Assembly: GCF_011067745.1 (NCBI RefSeq)
Contig: NZ_JAAMPJ010000001.1
Coordinates: 1 to 64,000, forward strand
Direction: 5' to 3'
Source of the DNA: Lentzea alba
GTDB lineage: Bacteria > Actinomycetota > Actinomycetes > Mycobacteriales > Pseudonocardiaceae
DNA length: 64,000 nucleotides
In this document: piece after piece, positions 62,654 to 64,000 of the stretch
Layout of the letters: every line of letters begins with the position of its first letter
How positions within the stretch are numbered: position 1 is the first letter of the stretch
The notes under the pieces: model-generated
Told to the model about the DNA's origin: nothing
What the model saw: the letters and a program-made list of their open reading frames with translations, nothing else
The model's database searches: none
Position numbers and translations under genes: made by a program

Positions 62654-63580
62654 TCATTCCCACCGCATGCGGTCGACCTTCCACACCCCGCTCGGTGGCC
62701 GTTCCTGGAGCAGCGGCGTGATGAAGGCGTCAGCCAGGGGCAGGACACCGTCGAGAGTCCGATGTTCGGCGGACAGTTCCGTGGTCTTGCCCGCCGCCGC
62801 CCGATAACCGGCGGTCCAGGAAGCATCCGGCACGGCGAACTCCGCGGGGAGGAGCAGATGCGTCCCCGCCGAGGTCCGGCGGCGCACTTCGGCGTGCAGT
62901 GCCCGATGAGTGGTCGCACCGTCCAGTGTGGAGTGGCACGCGATCAGCACCAGGTCGACGAGATCCTTGAACCTCGTCGACGGCAGCAGTCGTTCGCGAT
63001 GCCGCTCGTACATCGCCGCGATCTTGTCCGCGACGTGGTCCTCGAGCGGCCACATCCGGATCTCCGGCCACGGGCTCGAGTCGATGGCGAACGGCGCCGT
63101 GAGCTGCTCGACGGTGAGCCGCCCGACGGGGTGCAGTTCAGCCGCCACGACGTCGACGCTGACCGTGGCCAGCTGCCGGAGACCGAACATGACCTTGAAC
63201 CGCACTTTGCGCGAGGGACGGTTGGCCGCCGTTTCGTGCGACGTGTCGTGATGGTCGAACCGGAGGTGATCGTCCAGCTCGATCGACGCCGCCGCGAGCA
63301 GCGCTTCGACCGCGCCGTCCACGGTGGCGTCCTCGCTCACCCGCAGAAGATCGACGTCGGTCGAGTACCTGGCTCTCGGCCAGCGAACCAGCAGCGCCTG
63401 ACCTCCCTTGAGCACCCAGCCGTCGGAGTCGGAGTGGAACACCCGCGCCAGCAGCCGACGGTGGTAGTAGCGCTCGATGAGCTCGCCGGTGGGGACTCCG
63501 GTGAGCCGCGAACTGTTCGCCGCGCGACTCTTGAGCGAACTCATGAAGGCCTGCGGACTGGGAAGTCGTTCTGAGGTCAT
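62654..63580 (-). CDS. AbiEii/AbiGii nucleotidyltransferase toxin
   Basis: 308 residues. A type IV toxin of the AbiEii family: DNA polymerase-beta-like nucleotidyltransferase with GWVLKGGQALLVRWP (GG at 59-60) and STDVDLLR (D75, D77 metal ligands), then VADKIAAMYERHRERLLPST followed by RFKDLVDL. It is thought to transfer nucleotides to RNA or proteins and to act in phage abortive infection. The ATG overlaps the antitoxin stop (ATGA). Full length here. Confidence 0.93.
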   Translation of the reverse strand: MTSERLPSPQAFMSSLKSRAANSSRLTGVPTGELIERYYHRRLLARVFHSDSDGWVLKGGQALLVRWPRARYSTDVDLLRVSEDATVDGAVEALLAAASIELDDHLRFDHHDTSHETAANRPSRKVRFKVMFGLRQLATVSVDVVAAELHPVGRLTVEQLTAPFAIDSSPWPEIRMWPLEDHVADKIAAMYERHRERLLPSTRFKDLVDLVLIACHSTLDGATTHRALHAEVRRRTSAGTHLLLPAEFAVPDASWTAGYRAAAGKTTELSAEHRTLDGVLPLADAFITPLLQERPPSGVWKVDRMRWE

Positions 63581-64000
63581 GTCTTTTCAGTTGGTTCCGC
63601 GTTGTCGGGAACGACCGTCCGCAGCAGGCGTCGCAGGGCCTCGGGAGACATCTCCGCGAGCTGCCCCCACGTGACGTTCATGTTCTTGAGCTGGCCCGGG
63701 GAGAGCCCTTGCAGCTGAGCCCGGGTGACCGCCGGTGCGGGCCGGTTGACCAGGTCCTGGACGGACTGACCGATCTGGGCGAGCAACAGGTCCAGCAGCG
63801 CCGCACCGGTCGCGGGTGCCGCGCCGTAAGCCCGCGCGTGCGGCTGGATCCGCTCTGCCAGCTCGTCGAGCCGAACCTGCCCCGCTTCGACCGCCTGACG
63901 CACGATGGTCGCGACGTGGCCGGCATCCGTGTGTTGCCCGAGCAGGTCGTAGATCGTGCGCGTGGGAGTGGTGACCGGCAGGCCGTTGAGCACCGCCACG
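63577..64000 (-). CDS. AbiEi-type antitoxin, C-terminal part (cut by window edge)
   Basis: The reading frame runs off the right edge; about 140 residues are seen. LNGLPVTTPTRTIYDLLGQH and VATIVRQAVEAGQVRLDELA match the C-terminal part of AbiEi-type antitoxins. The N-terminal winged-HTH region is beyond the window. A GTG at 63999 is in frame but is not the likely start. The stop overlaps the toxin start as ATGA. It should repress the operon and neutralise AbiEii. Confidence 0.85.
   Translation of the reverse strand, partial: VAVLNGLPVTTPTRTIYDLLGQHTDAGHVATIVRQAVEAGQVRLDELAERIQPHARAYGAAPATGAALLDLLLAQIGQSVQDLVNRPAPAVTRAQLQGLSPGQLKNMNVTWGQLAEMSPEALRRLLRTVVPDNAEPTEKT

Overview
The window is high-GC DNA with many GTG starts, ATGA/GTGA start-stop overlaps and several promoter hexamers (TANNNT) placed 5-8 nt before start codons that lack a Shine-Dalgarno, as expected for leaderless actinobacterial genes. 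Gene families typical of filamentous actinomycetes are present: two AfsR/SARP-type regulators, a giant LAL-type LuxR regulator, an XRE/DUF5753-DUF397 pair, a SigE-family sigma factor and a Sec-exported LamG + RHS pair. I infer a member of the Pseudonocardiaceae (Lentzea/Saccharothrix-like). This rests on gene content and protein style, not on a marker gene.

Layout. 0-1.5 kb: tail of an IS3-type transposase, then a sigma factor coupled to a membrane protein. 1.7-5.5 kb: a membrane metallophosphoesterase and a three-gene polyamine operon (ornithine/lysine decarboxylase, SpeD, SpeE-like). 5.5-9.5 kb: a DPP-IV-type peptidase, a badly decayed lipid operon remnant (cyclopropane synthase and DUF1295 pseudogenes) and a secreted repeat protein. 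9.5-12.3 kb: gcvT-glyA under a tandem glycine riboswitch. 12.3-14.3 kb: small membrane and hypothetical proteins. 14.3-21.3 kb: fatty-acid/acyl-CoA degradation on both strands (CoA-transferase, acyl-CoA dehydrogenase, thiolase, a FadB-like fusion with a shortened Rossmann domain) plus an AraC-type regulator. 21.5-25.2 kb: DM13 protein, small membrane proteins, a LacI regulator and an ACT-GNAT fusion. 25.3-31.2 kb: phytase-like esterase and a sugar uptake operon (binding protein, two permeases, GH1 beta-glucosidase) behind a promoter overlapping a perfect 18-bp palindromic operator. 31.6-41.0 kb: MacB/FtsX-type ABC exporter and a regulatory cassette SARP - 67-aa CxxC protein - LAL. 41.3-42.9 kb: XRE-DUF397 locus with a divergent small gene. 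43.3-45.5 kb: SulP transporter fused to a beta-carbonic anhydrase. 45.6-57.4 kb: RHS giant protein and LamG protein in an operon, divergent from a second SARP. 57.4-64 kb: PBP4-type carboxypeptidase coupled to 6-phosphogluconate dehydrogenase, DUF2218, a LysE exporter with divergent Lrp regulator, a Uma2 nuclease and an AbiEii/AbiEi toxin-antitoxin pair cut by the right edge.

How genes work together: the sugar operon, exported esterase-like protein and LacI gene suggest beta-glucoside scavenging. The acyl-CoA genes supply a nearly complete beta-oxidation cycle. The glycine riboswitch ties glycine cleavage to serine/glycine interconversion. The large regulators are not accompanied by PKS or NRPS genes here, so their targets may be the ABC exporter (LAL/SARP cassette) and the RHS/LamG pair (second SARP). 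I saw no rRNA, tRNA or CRISPR array. The clearest oddities are the collapsed lipid operon, the FadB-like deletion, the RHS protein with an unrecognised 206-residue tail and no adjacent immunity gene, and the 67-residue protein translationally coupled to the LAL regulator.
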